Below are positions 23,134 to 33,407 of a stretch of DNA of 64,000 nt, piece after piece. The position numbers and the translations under genes are program-made. The notes beneath the pieces were generated by a model. That model was not told where the DNA came from and made no database searches. It saw only the letters and a program-made list of their open reading frames with translations. The first letter of the stretch is position 1; each line of letters starts with the position of its first letter. The stretch comes from Sternotherus odoratus (taxonomy: Eukaryota > Chordata > Testudines > Kinosternidae): NCBI GenBank assembly GCA_032164245.1, contig JAVMKO010000006.1, positions 4,479,001 to 4,543,000 on the forward strand, given 5' to 3'.

Positions 23134-23538
23134 ATATCATTCTGGGATGTATTACCTATTGTTGAAAGCAAGACATGAGAAGTAATTCTTCTGCTCTACT
23201 CTGCTCTGATTAGGTCTCAACTGGGGTACTGTGTCCAGTTGCGAGTGCCACATTTCAGGAAAGATGTGGACAAATTGGAGAAAGTCCAGAAAAGAGCAAC
23301 AAAAATGATTAAAAGTCTAGAAAACATGACCAATGGGGGAAGATTGAAAAAAATTGGGTTTGTTTAGTCTGGTGAAGACTGAGGGGGGACATAACAGTTT
23401 TCAAGTACATAAAAGGTTGTTACAAGGAGAAGGGAGGAGAATTGTTCTTCTTAACCTCTGAGGATAGGACAAGAAGCATGGGTCTTAAATTGCAGCAAAG
23501 GAGTCTTGGACTGGACATTAGGAAAGACTTCCTGTCAG

Positions 23539-23669
23539 GTCTGGTCTTCACTGGGGGCGGAGTCGACTGAAGATACGCAACTTCAGCTATGTGAATAACG
23601 TAGCTGAAGTCGGCGTATCTTCAGCCGACTTACCTACCATCCTCATGGTGGCGGCAGTTGGCGGTACAC
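23539..23669 (+). mobile_element. Short MITE (GTCT-ends) inserted in CR1
   Basis: 131 bp between two TCAG tetramers (23535-23538 and 23670-23673). The CR1 reading continues on both sides ('cctgtcag' / 'agggtggttaagcactgg'). The left end 'gtctggtcttcactggggg' and the internal hairpin 'acttcagctatgtgaataac' to 'gtagctgaagtc' match the MITE at 18652. The right end is short, so it is a deletion derivative. Confidence 0.75.
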
Positions 23670-23778
23670 TCAGGGTGGTTAAGCACTGGAATAAATTGCC
23701 TAGGGAGGTTGTGGAATCTCCATCATTGGAGATTTTTAAGAAAAGGTTAGACAAACATCTGTCTGGGATGGTCTAGAT

Positions 23779-23978
23779 CAGGGGTGGGCAAACTCCAGAG
23801 GGGGCAATCAGAGGAGAAGGAAGGGGAGGTTGGATTTGTCAGGGGTCCTGAGGGGGGCAGTCCGGGGGTGGTAAGTGCGTGGGGGTTGGACAGGGAGCTG
23901 GGCCTTCCCTTCCCGGCCCTCCACACAATTTTGAACCCTAGTGTGGCCCTCGGGCCAAAACATTTGCCCAACCCCTGG
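23779..23978 (+). mobile_element. Non-autonomous hAT-type transposon in CR1 tail
   Basis: 200 bp with ends CAGGGGTGGGCAAAC and (complement) CAGGGGTTGGGCAAAT. It is flanked by gtctagat at 23771-23778 and 23979-23986. The duplication fits the nTCTAGAn preference known for many vertebrate hAT elements. No transposase. Confidence 0.88.
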
Positions 23979-24061
23979 GTCTAGATAATACTTAGTCATG
24001 CCATGAGTGCAGGGAATTGGACCGATGACCTCTTGTGGTCCCTTCCAGTCCTATGATTATA

Positions 24062-24608
24062 TGATTTTTTAAGAGCAGGTTAGATAAACATCTGTCAGGG
24101 ACGGTATAGATCAATGTTTCTCAACCAACGGTACGTATATCGCTGGGGGTTCACAGAGGTCTTCCAATAGTACATCAACTCCTCTAGATATTTGCTTAGT
24201 TTTACAACAGGCTACATAAAAATCACTAGCGAAGTCAGTACAAACTACAATTTCATACAGACAATGACTTGTTAATACTGCTCTATGTCCTTTACACTGA
24301 AATGCAAGTACAATATTTATATTCCAAATAATTTATTTTATAACTATATGGTAAAAATGAGAAAGGAAGCAATTGTTCATTAATAGTGTGGATGTGACAC
24401 TTTTGTACTTTTATGTCTGATTTTGTAAGCAAGAAGTTTTTAAGTGAGGTGTATCTTCAGGGTGCGCAAGACAAATCAGACTCCTGAAAGGGGCACAATA
24501 CTCTGAAAGATTGAGATCCGCCGATCTAGATCTTACTTAGTCCAGCCACGAGTGCAGGGGACTGGACTAGATGACCTCTGGAGGTCCCTTCCAGTCCTAT
24601 GACTCTAT
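24062..24608 (+). mobile_element. Second CR1 3' tail, in tandem, split by a hAT element
   Basis: Directly after the first CR1 end, the text restarts at 'attttttaagagcaggttag', a segment also present upstream at about 23729. It runs to 'ccagtcctatgactctatgg'. It is either a tandem duplication of the CR1 end or a second 5'-truncated insertion at the tail. The hAT at 24112-24523 interrupts it. Confidence 0.82.
24112..24523 (+). mobile_element. Non-autonomous hAT-type transposon (TTCTCAACC family)
   Basis: 412 bp. The left end is 'caatgtttctcaaccaacgg' and the right end is the complement of 'ttgagatccgccg'. It is flanked by gtatagat (24104-24111) and atctagat (24524-24531), matching at 6 of 8 positions. 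It sits in the same CR1 site as the unrelated element at 23779, one CR1 tail further on. No coding capacity. Confidence 0.82.
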
Positions 24609-25334
24609 GGTCCTCGCTGCTAGGAGGGGAAATGGGATCTGCTTCAGCCATCCAAGGAAAAAGAGGAAGAGATTATTTAAGGCCCATTTGTGTAAGAGCT
24701 TTTCTGATGCTCCATCCCTGCATGCATACACTGGCCAAATAGGACCTCTGAAGACTCACTAGTCATGGGACAAGGTGTTCAAGTCCTTTGGCATCTCCTG
24801 CCCTGCCACAGCCTGCTGCAGGTATGTCTCCTGGAAGATGCCCCACCAATGCAGCCAACACGGGTTAATTCCGGGGCAGGAATCGGAGACACCTCAGGGA
24901 GTCAGTCAGCTGGGAGCTAATTTAGAGCTGTTCTGCCTGTTTCGACTCTACACTTTAAGGAACCGTGTGCCCTTCCCTGAACGGACGGAGATAAAGGGGT
25001 CCGGGTTGTAAATTAGAAGCCAGAACAGGGGATCTGGGGGAAATGCAAGAGCTATCCTGGGTGGTTTGTGGTTCTTGTTTGCTTCCGGTTTTCCTAGCTG
25101 GATGGCAGGGATGTGCAGTTAGAGACTGGTGTCTGCTATATTAATGACACTTGATTCCTTGCAATGAGTCCATCCTCAGAGTGGGTGAGCTTGTATTCAG
25201 ATCTGGGTTCCCCTCTTGTCACTCCTCCCCTAGTCCTTCTACATTGCCCTCTATCCATTGCCTTACTTAGCACCCATCAGCATAATGTCTGATTCCCAGT
25301 TCTTTGTCCTCCCAGCCTTCTACGCTTTGATAAC
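24609..25334. other. Unannotated DNA
   Basis: No gene or repeat is recognised. Confidence 0.5.
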
Positions 25335-25575
25335 ATACCTTAGGGTGATAGATTCCAGGAGCTCAATCTATTCATTTAAGAAAGGGCAGGTTAAGGGGTG
25401 ACTTAATTACAGTCTCTAAGAACCCACCCACTTAAATATTTAAATCTAGATTGTATGATTTTTTCCAAGAGATCTGCTCTAGTTCAGACAGAAATTAGAT
25501 CTGGGAACTCCTATGGCCTGTTTTACACAGGAAGTCAGACTACATGATCATGAAGGTTCGTCCTGGCACATCTGG
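25335..25575 (+). mobile_element. Old CR1-type LINE 3' end
   Basis: Blocks 'ggagctcaatctattcattt', 'gggcaggttaaggggtgact' and 'ttacacaggaagtcagacta' are in the order seen in the old CR1 copies at 61175 and 63196. Confidence 0.75.
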
Positions 25576-26029
25576 CCCCGTGGGGAGCAGGAAACCATGC
25601 CCCTTAAGGACTGGACTAAATCAGCACCTAAAACTCCACTTGGCACTCAGTTGCCAGTCCACGCCCATCACCGAGCCCAGGTGCCATCCACTCTTGGGAT
25701 GGGACGTGACATGGCAAGTGGACAGCCGCATTCTGCACTAGTTGCAATGACCCACCTGCTCTGTAGGAGCCGCGCCATGTACAGCACTTCATCCCAATCC
25801 ATGTTGGAGATGACAGAAGCAAGGATAAGGTGTGGTGAAGCCTGCTCGCTGAGGAAAGGTCCTGCCGCCCACCTCCCAGATGGAAATGAGCAGACGTAAG
25901 CTGGGGGCTCAGAACCAGTTAGAGGAAAAGAGGGAAAACTAACCTGCCCAGCGCACTGGAACAGAATCACCCCTCAATCCGGGGAGATCGATTTTTATTG
26001 CAGCAGCACTTAGAGGACCCTGTCAAGAA
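25576..26029. other. Unannotated DNA with chance ORFs
   Basis: A 128-codon plus-strand ORF (25513-25899) overlaps a 100-codon minus-strand ORF. It begins inside the CR1 tail and has no domain, so I do not call it a gene. Confidence 0.45.
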
Positions 26030-26240
26030 AAAGGTCCCTCTAGGTTAGGCTCTGTACACGGGCCTAATAAGACACAATCCCTGGCCCAATGACCTCACAA
26101 TCTAAATAGACAAAGACTAGATTATTATCCCCATTTCACAGAGAGATGAAGTGACCTGTCTCAGGTCACCCGGGACTCTGTGGAAGAGCTGGGAATTAAA
26201 TCTGTCCCACACAAGACCATCTTCTTGGAGTTATTAATAC
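26030..26240 (+). mobile_element. CORE/MIR-like SINE
   Basis: Blocks 'aggttaggctctgtacacgg', 'attattatccccatttcaca' and 'gaagtgacctgtctcaggtc', then 'ctgggaattaaatctgtccc', give the full order of the CORE/MIR-like element. Confidence 0.72.
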
Positions 26241-28239
26241 ACTATTTACCAATTTAATTTGCTTCCCCCCAGCTCATAAGCTTTTGACAAGAGGTCTAGG
26301 AAGAAGAGGGGTTTGCTCACTAGGCTCTCTTGAGCTCTCTTATTTTTTGGTTTTGGTTTTGTTTTGTTTTTGCATTCTTAAAGTTCAGTCTAATATAAAG
26401 TTTTAAATCTAACTGGTGTGATCAGCTCTGGTTGTTTTCATTTGATTTCCTCACCACATCTTTTCCTCTCCATTTCCCTTGTTCATTGTGCTCATTATGT
26501 CCTTAAAGGGTATTTTAAATTAATTTACAGCACTGTGTGAAGGCTAGTAAAAATATTAGCTTTCAAGGAGTTATGTCAATGAGGGAAGCATGCTCATTCT
26601 TCCTTGAAGAAAGTATATTATAAAAACTACAACCCATAAAACAAAAGCTAACTTGCATTTTTCTGCTGTTTAAATCCATTCCTAAGCTAATGCAATGAAT
26701 TTTAGCACTTAATTTATAATAAATATGCATGGAAAAGCCAGAACACCTAACCAAACAGGCTTATTTACAGTGTTACCCATGAGGAAATGATTAGTACAGT
26801 ATAGCAAAGGAAATAGTCACACTCTGCAGCAAATACAACAGGGGCTCATACAAATTCCTGTCAAAATGATTTTTCTGCGTCTGAGTTACGGGGGGAAGGC
26901 CAGGCTGCTGGAGCTGACCATACTCGTGCAGCGATCATTCTGATGCGACAACAGGTGACTGCTAATGGGATTTGGTTGCAAACATCTTTCTGCAGCACAA
27001 TTTAAGAGCTCAGAGGTCCTGTGGTGTATTGAGGACGCCGAATTAATTATTGGGTGCGCTCATCACATAGTGGCGCTATGCAGAGGGAAGAAAGGGGGCA
27101 TCTTTCTTGTCCACTGCCTGCCTTTTGCACGGCCTGTGTATTCAACAGAGCACAGGGACTGCTGCCCAATCACTCCTCTGCCATACCTGGAGGAACTCAC
27201 CAAAAAGGGGTTGGGGAAATAGGTGGCACCATGGGCAAATTGTGGGGAGCATGCTGCACCCATGGAAGAGATGTCTCAGATTGGGCTCCCACCAGGGCAG
27301 CTGCTGAGGTGGATTTCCCCAATGCTCTGTACTGTACACCGTGTCTTAAAACCACCCTCGAGCCCTACAGAGGGGGCAGGTTGTCAGATGCTGCCGTAAA
27401 AGTGCTCCTTGAGTGGCCAATTACAGCAGCTCAGTAAAGAAGCAGAGTCTTTTGTATGAAACACCTAAGCAGACAGGAGAGCACTAGGTGAAAAGCAGGT
27501 GGAGGATGGCTCCTGGAGAGCGGTAGAGACTCTGCATGAGGAAGGAGTTTTCTAGGAAGGTCGGCGGGGAGGAGGTGATAGTTCAGATCCCCTAATTTTA
27601 AAGAGCAGCATAGTGAAAAGCCAGCAGGTAAGAATGTTTGGTGGGAAGGATCTTTGGTGGGTGGCAAAGTTGTTGTTTTTTAAATTTGGGGGGGGGGGGT
27701 TGTTTTGTTTTTGTAGCAAAGCACCAGATGACAAAAGCTGAGCCTTGTGGGAGATATTCTTCTTCATCCAAATGGCGGGGGCTCCAGCCATTTCCCAGTG
27801 CTCCGAACTGCTTCTGATAGCCACGCCCACCATTTTCTCTCCCCTTGTTCTCAGGATGGCTGTCACTCTTCCCCTTCATCCTCCCCACCTGCTAGAATCC
27901 CCTGGGCCCCAATCCACAAAGGCGTCTGGGCGTTGGGATGTTGAGGGTTGCAGCCCCTAACTTTTAGGCACATGAACAACACTGTAACCCACAATGCCTG
28001 AGTTAGGCGTCTAGGCTCCTGTCTAACCGATGGGGAGAAAGAGATGCCAGGGAATATAACTGACAAAGGCAGCATGCTAGATGGGGAGGGACGTGTCATG
28101 AGACCTGCCCCCTCACAAAGATACTCTGAAGTCTGCATTTCAGGGAGATGCTTATCTCTGTGAAATAGGCGGAAGAGAGGCATTCGGCCTGCTAGGTTCT
28201 GTGGAGCCTGAAACAAAATGGCTGAGGGAAGGTGGCCCT
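26241..28239. other. Unannotated DNA with simple tracts
   Basis: No gene recognised. A TTTTG-rich tract lies near 26341-26372 and a G run at 27687-27699. Text near 27900-28030 ('ggcgtctgggcgttgg', 'gagttaggcgtctaggctcc') is the kind of short palindromic repeat also seen at 43713. ORFs up to 127 codons overlap in several frames and look random. Confidence 0.45.
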
Positions 28240-28395
28240 CCCTCATAACCTGTAGCCCAGTGGCTAGGGTACGCCCTCAGAATGTGGGAGCCCCCCCTCC
28301 CCCCCGTTCAAACCCCTCCGCTCTCCCTGAGGAGAGGGATTTGAAACACAGATCTCCGGTGAGTACCCTACCATCTGGGCAATCATGTTTTTCCA
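28240..28395. mobile_element. Two tRNA-like SINE promoter halves facing each other
   Basis: On the plus strand there is an A-box-like 'tagcccagtggctagggtac' (28253-28272) and a B-box-like 'gttcaaacccc' (about 28306). On the minus strand there is 'tgcccagatggtagggtact' (ending near 28381), then 'gtttcaaatccctctcc'. Thus two degenerate tRNA-type promoters are arranged head to head over about 130 bp, sharing the central 'ccctgaggagagggat'. They may be two SINE fragments or one inverted duplication. No tail is recognised. Confidence 0.45.
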
Positions 28396-29640
28396 ACTCT
28401 TTTTTCTGACCCAATAAATATTTAATTCCTCAATGATATAATTAAAAAGCTGATCCCCTGCAAACAGTAACAAGACGGGAGAAACCCCAGAACCTCTAAG
28501 AGGTGGGGAACAAAACCAGCACAACTTGTTCGCGGGTGACTCGCGGTTGCTCAGGCTCTGAGGCGAGGTAGGGGGTTGAGTGCGAGTGAAGGCAGGGAAC
28601 ACGACCTCTGTGGCACGCTCTCGTTTAACTCCACCAAATGCACAGCAGAAATGAAGGCTTCTCCTTGAAATCAGTGCGGTTACAGCAGCTCAAATAGGAG
28701 TAATGCATTGGTAAATCAGGCCTCCAGTGTGTATCATGTGCTGTGTTAATTTCTAAGTAATTTATAATGATCTACAGAAAGGCCATTGTTCAAATACATA
28801 AGGAGAAGGGGCGGAGTTAAGGTTATATTTGCGCTTTCTACCTCAGCCCTTCATTTTCTGGCTTTTGAGGCTTTCTTGAACTTGACTTTGTAGTGACGCT
28901 ACCGTTTTGCATGGAGCAGTATTTTATGCAGGTAGGAAACAGCTGATCTAAAGTGGAGTGAAAGCTAAAGTTACCTTCAGCATATCTGTAAACTAATGGA
29001 TATTGCGACTGACTCTGGGAATTGCTTTCAGCAGGTTCCACTCATAAAATATCTTAAAACCTATCAATATAATAAATCCACTCTCAAGTTCCTATTCAGA
29101 GCCTAATAAAGCTGTCAGGGTAAAATGTTTGCAGAAGAAATTTCCATTGAAAGGTGTCTTCTGCCAGAAGTTAAAAAGTACAATTGTTTTATCTGAGTCC
29201 ATGGTAGCCTATGAAGTGAATCCAAATTGGTTTGGAGGAAAAATCTGCCAAGATTGTCATTCCCCCTTTTCAAGCAGACAGACTTCCTTTGAAGAGGAGG
29301 ACATTTTTATTATTATTAATTAAGACATTGCAATCAAGAAAGGAGTTGATTCTTTGATCTCTGGATCAGCTGCAATGCACCTGCCCTGGCAGAAATGACT
29401 AGAGGCTCCGTGAGTCTCTTTGAAACACACTGTTGTGATTTTCTTCTGTAACAAAATAGGTGTTATACATGCTGAAATGAACAACCTGAACCAAGCTAAG
29501 GAACTCTTTCCAACCTCTCATTACACAATGTGTTCTTTTCATAAGTACAGACGAAAACACAAGAGGTAACAGAGAAACATGCAGAAACAAAAGAGAGACT
29601 CTTCTTTGTTGAGCTTAAAAGAAACATTGTGGTACTTGCG
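28396..29640. other. Unannotated, repeat-poor DNA
   Basis: About 1.2 kb without a recognised transposon or gene. AT-rich, with short ORFs only. Confidence 0.45.
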
Positions 29641-29647
29641 ACAAAGA

Positions 29648-29772
29648 GTCATAGACTAACAGGTCTAGACTAACATAGACTTAACATAGACTAGTCTAAC
29701 ATAGTTAGACATAACATAACATAGACATAGTCTAACATAGACTAAACCTGTTAGTCATAAACTAACAGGTTT
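29648..29772. repeat. Degenerate repeat of TAACATAGACT-like units at PLE end
   Basis: About 125 bp made of variants of 'gactaacatagac' and 'acataacatag', in both orientations. They grade into the PLE terminus 'aaaacctgttagt'. The unit resembles the PLE tail itself ('ctgttagtctataagg' type), suggesting growth from the element end. Confidence 0.7.
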
Positions 29773-30250
29773 TAGGGATCATGAGCTTTTGTGGGCTAAG
29801 ACCCACTTCATCAAATGAATGTTGTGGAAATCTCCAGAAGCAGGTATAAATATGCAGGCAAGAAAGTAAGGTAAATTCAATCGGCCGGGGGGTAGGGGGG
29901 TGAGGCCCACTTCCAGCAGCTGATCTGGAGGTGTGAACACCTAGCAAGGAGAAACTGCTTTTGTAATTGGCGAGCCATTCACAGTCAATATTAAGTCCAG
30001 ACCCGATAGTGTCGAATTTGCAGATGAACTGGAGCTCAGCAGTTTCTCTTTGAAGGCTGGTCTTGAAGTTTATTTGCTGCAGGATGGCTGTCTTTAAATC
30101 TGCTATTGTATGTCCAGGCAGGTTGCAGTGTTCTCCTACAGGCTTTTGTATATTGCCATTCCTAATATCTGATTTGTGTCCATTTATCCTTTTACGTAGG
30201 GATTGTCCAGTTTGGCCGATGTACATAGCAGAGGGGCATTGCTGGCACAT
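29762..30250 (-). pseudogene. PLE GIY-YIG endonuclease fragment
   Basis: A 162-codon ORF whose first ~100 codons are the PLE endonuclease: 'CQQCPSAMYIGQTGQSLRKR', 'NGHKSDIRN', then 'GEHCNLPGH'. The YIG part of GIY-YIG, the following Arg and the downstream Glu-His are present. Just upstream in the same frame are 'CQLCPHIY' and 'CTSTNIIYAI', giving the Cys residues of the PLE linker and the first Tyr strand of the motif. PLEs use this nuclease to nick target DNA and prime reverse transcription. The last ~60 codons run into the 3' UTR. RT is absent, so the copy is dead. Confidence 0.88.
29781..29815 (-). ncRNA. Decayed hammerhead-like motif (PLE 3' end)
   Basis: On the minus strand: TTGATGA (C3 lost), one A, GTGGG/CCCAC arms around a short loop, then AAAA in place of GAAA. 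The stem is kept although core bases are lost. Confidence 0.4.
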
Positions 30251-30420
30251 GATGGCATATATTATATTGGTAGATGTGCAGGCAAATGAACCAGTGATGG
30301 TGTGGCTGATCTGGTTAGGTCCTGTGATGGTGTCGCTGGTGTAGATATGTGGGCAGAGTTGGCATCGAGGTTCGTTGCATGGAATTCAGATATGGCCAAT
30401 CCAGTTGACCTGTAAATTGA

Positions 30421-31521
30421 CTGAACTGAAAGTAAAATGGTGCATCCACTCAGGTTGCCCATATTTTCTTTTTCAAAATTATGTGCATGCGGGGTGGGGA
30501 GAAATTTACTGAAAGATGGGTTAGGTCACTTGTTAATTACTAACACCAGGAGCAAGATGGGAGCAGGGAAGAAATTATGTCTCTGGGTTGTCTCTGCTTC
30601 TTAGTGCTATTGATGGGTTTCTGATCATCCCTTCACCTATAATTGCTGTCTAACCATTTATATATGTCTCTCTTATTGTCCTGCACAACCCATGTCTATG
30701 CTGATGTGTCAATCATTTGCTTGCAATTTGAGGGATTTTTTTTTGCAGAGCATATTAAAAAAAATTGTGAGGGCAACCCCTGAGTTTCTCCCCTGGAACC
30801 TACATTTTGAGTTCTTAAGCAGTCTGCTGCCTGTGCATGATATTCAGCAGCTCTCGTTCATGCTGAGCGGCCCCTGACTCCACAACAAATCAATTACTCA
30901 GCGTGGGGGTTAGGTGTTATTCACCGTGAGTAAAAGGATCACAATATAGCCCTCAGAAAGCGAGTCAAGAGTTTTCATTTGAAATCCAAATGATAGATTC
31001 AATGGGCCATATTATTTCCTGGTGCTTAGCACTGTGACATCAGGGAAAAATTTGTCCCTATAGCTCAAAGCCAGAATATTTCCTATAGGTAAGTATTCTA
31101 TCCAGACCCAAACAGCCTCTGTGGCTGCAGGCAGGCTCTGGGACGCTCTTTGTGTTTCTGTGGATCATCATCCAGGAGGGTAGCTTTCAATTTCAATAAA
31201 TTATTTCACCTCCACATCTGCCCCCGGCTCTCAGGCTCAGATGTGACAGGTTGGTTAGTATTTAAGCAGCTTCCAGATCAGTGTTCTCTTTGATTCTGTC
31301 CTTTGCCTCCCCAAAAGTGCCGGTGGGAGAACATCACAGCATTAGGTTATGCTGATTGACTCAGCCTCTGCTATTTAGCATAGTGCAGGAAGCTGAAACA
31401 GACGTGCTCTCAGCATTGGTCTGTCATTTGCAGAGCACCCCCCATTCCATCTGAAATCTGGGGGATCTGGAAGTACTTTGCACCTCTAAGAAATGGGCCC
31501 AGCATGTTTATTGCCAAGGTT
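30421..31521. other. Unannotated DNA
   Basis: No gene or clear repeat is recognised. Confidence 0.5.
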
Positions 31522-32565
31522 TTTGGTACTCTCTCCCATGACCTCCTCATAAACAAACTAAGGAATACACCTCGATGGAGCTACTATAAGGTGGGTCCAG
31601 AACTGGTTGGAAACCTGTTGCCAGAGAGTAATTATCAGTGGTTCACAGTCAGACTGGAAGGGCGTAACACGTGGGGTCCCACAGGGATCGGTTCTGGGTC
31701 TGCTTCTGTTCAATATCTTCCTCGGTGATTTAGATAATGGAATACAGGACACGCTTGTAAAGTTTGCAGATGATACCAAGCTGGGAGGACAGGATTAAAA
31801 TTCAAAATGGTCTGGACAAACTGGAGAAATGGACTGAAATAAATAAGATGAAATTCACTGAGGAGAAATGCAAAGTACTCCACTTGGGAAGGAACAATCA
31901 GTTGCACACCCACACAATGGGAAATGACTGCCTAGGAAGGAGTACTGCGGAAAGGGATCTGGGGGTCATAGTGGATCACAAACTAAATATGAGTCAATAA
32001 TGTAACACTGTTGCAAAAAAAGCAAACATCATTCTGGGCTGTATTAGCAGGAGTGTGGTAAGCAAGACATGAGATTCTTCCGCTCTAGTGCACATTTATA
32101 TGGCCTCAACTGAAGTATTGTGTCCAGTTCTGGGTGCCACATTTCAGGAAGGATGTGGACAAATTGGAGAGAGTCCAGAGAAGAATGACAAAAATTATTA
32201 AAGGTATGAAAAACGTGATCTATGAGCGAATATTGAAAAAATTGGGTTTGTTTAGTCTGGAGAAGAGAAGACTGAGAAGGGACATAACAGTTTTCAAATA
32301 CATAAAAGGTTGTTACAAGGAGGAGGGAGAAAAATTGTTCTTCTTAAGCTCTGAGGATAGGACAAGAAGCAAGGGGCTTAAATTGCAGCCAGGGCAGTTT
32401 AGGTTGAACATTAGGAAAAACTTCCTAATTCTCAAGTGGTTAAGCACTGGAACAAATTGCCTAGGGAGGCTGTGGAATCTCCATCACTGGAGATTTTTAA
32501 GAGCAGGTTGGACACACCTCTCCAGGTTCCTTCCAGTTCTATGATTTTATGATTCTATAAAGTAC
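31522..32565 (+). mobile_element. CR1 LINE (RT to 3' end)
   Basis: Starts in RT ('ctctcccatgacctcctcat'). It includes a 63-codon open piece with 'GVPQGSVLGLLLFNIFLGDL' and 'KFADDTKLGG' (31607-31798), then the C-terminal region in another frame (32134-32544), and a tail of ATTCTATGAT-like repeats at about 32537-32560. The FADD motif is intact here but the frame is broken. The 3' UTR is internally shortened: the segment with the TCTAGA site is missing. Confidence 0.92.
31607..32544 (+). pseudogene. CR1 ORF2 remnants
   Basis: Three ORF pieces (31607-31798, 31764-32000 and 32134-32544) cover one ancestral frame with shifts between them. Visible: the RT block around FADDT, the thumb ('LDKLEKWTEINKMKF') and the C-terminal 'RKDVDKLERVQRRMTKIIKG' region. 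Confidence 0.88.
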
Positions 32566-32880
32566 AGTATGTCAGCAAATCTGCTACACCACATCCTAGC
32601 AACCCACACCACGCTAAATGTGTTACACCCCTGCAAGTGGGCTCCTAGCCTACATGACAGGAAATTACTTAATCCAAGCCCTGAAGAGCCCAGTGCAGTG
32701 GGCTGGGATTGATTAAAAAAAAATACCAGCAATGGGGTTGCTTAAAATGCTAAAACAGCTCTGGGGAGTCATTATTAACGGACCAGCCAAAGGCGTAATC
32801 CTGGCAGGAACGTTGAGTCCAGACCTTGGCGAGCAGAAGATGCATTTGGATGAGCCCGATGTAGAACCAGTACCACGAAG
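32566..32880. other. Unannotated DNA
   Basis: No gene or repeat is recognised in this short interval. Confidence 0.5.
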
Positions 32881-33125
32881 GGTGTGTCTACACCACAGTA
32901 GAACACCCGCAGCTGGGCCAGGCCTGCTGACTCGACTCAAGCTACGGAGCTGTTCAATCGCAGTGTAGACATTTGGGCTCGGACTGGACCCTGCCGTGTG
33001 GGAGGGTCCCAGACCTCAGACTCCAGCCTGAGCATCGACACTGGGATTAAACAGCCCTCTAGCCCCAGGCAAAGTCAGCTGGTATGGGCCAGTCACGGGT
33101 GTCTCATTGCAGTGTAGATCTGCAG
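32881..33125 (+). mobile_element. GC-rich MITE-like element (TCTACAC ends)
   Basis: Ends: 'gtgtgtctacaccacagtag' at the left; at the right 'cattgcagtgtagatctgca', whose complement reads TCTACACTGC. Internal 'cgcagtgtagacatttgggc' suggests a symmetric design. No ORF of note. Confidence 0.65.
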
Positions 33126-33132
33126 TGACTAA

Positions 33133-33407
33133 GGGCACGTCTACACTACCCACTAGACTGGCGGGTAGTGATCGATCTATCAGGGATCGAATTATCATGG
33201 CTCGTGTAGATGTGATAAATCGATCCCCGAGCACTGTACCCGACGATTCTGGAACTCCACCGCCGAGAGAGGCGGAAGCAGAGTTGCCGGGTGAGCGGCA
33301 GCAGTTGACTTGCCACCGTGTGGACCCTAAGGTTAGTCGACCTCTGCTATTCATGTAGCTGAAGTTGTATATCTTAGGTCGACCGCCCCTCTAGTGTAGA
33401 CCTGGCC
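33133..33407 (-). mobile_element. MITE, same family as 18652-18945, reverse orientation
   Basis: Left end 'gggcacgtctacactaccca'; right end complement 'ggccaggtctacactaga'. TAA (33130-33132) and TGA (33408-33410) flank it, allowing a mutated 3-bp duplication. The internal 'gatcgatctatcagggatcg', 'gtgataaatcgatccccgag' and 'catgtagctgaagttgtat' blocks match the 18652 copy in reverse complement. Confidence 0.8.

Larger units (their letters stand above)
22195..24063 (+). mobile_element. CR1 LINE (RT to 3' end) hosting nested DNA transposons
   Basis: The longest CR1 copy here. The order is the linker before RT, the RT template-grip ('gtcagcatggatttgtcaaa'), the RT centre with 'GSVLGPVLFNSFINYL' and 'FADNTKVEEV' (a decayed FADD box, 22850-22890), the C-terminal region, and a 3' tail ending 'agtcctatgattatatg'. 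DNA transposons interrupt it at 23539-23669 and 23779-23978. Stops and shifts make it inactive. After removal of the insertions the CR1 text reads on without a gap. Confidence 0.92.
29648..30420 (-). mobile_element. Penelope-like retroelement, 5'-truncated, reverse strand
   Basis: On the minus strand the element starts near 30420 in the region between RT and endonuclease, continues through a GIY-YIG endonuclease (see separate entry) and a 3' UTR, and ends with a hammerhead-like hairpin (29781-29815) and the tail. The RT domain is missing. Nucleotide blocks such as 'atgtgccagcaatgcccctc' are shared with the plus-strand copy at 58676-59692. Confidence 0.9.

Noticed and set aside
25513..25899. 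128-codon ORF as a host exon
   Set aside because: It starts inside a CR1 tail, has no domain, and overlaps an opposite-strand ORF of similar size.
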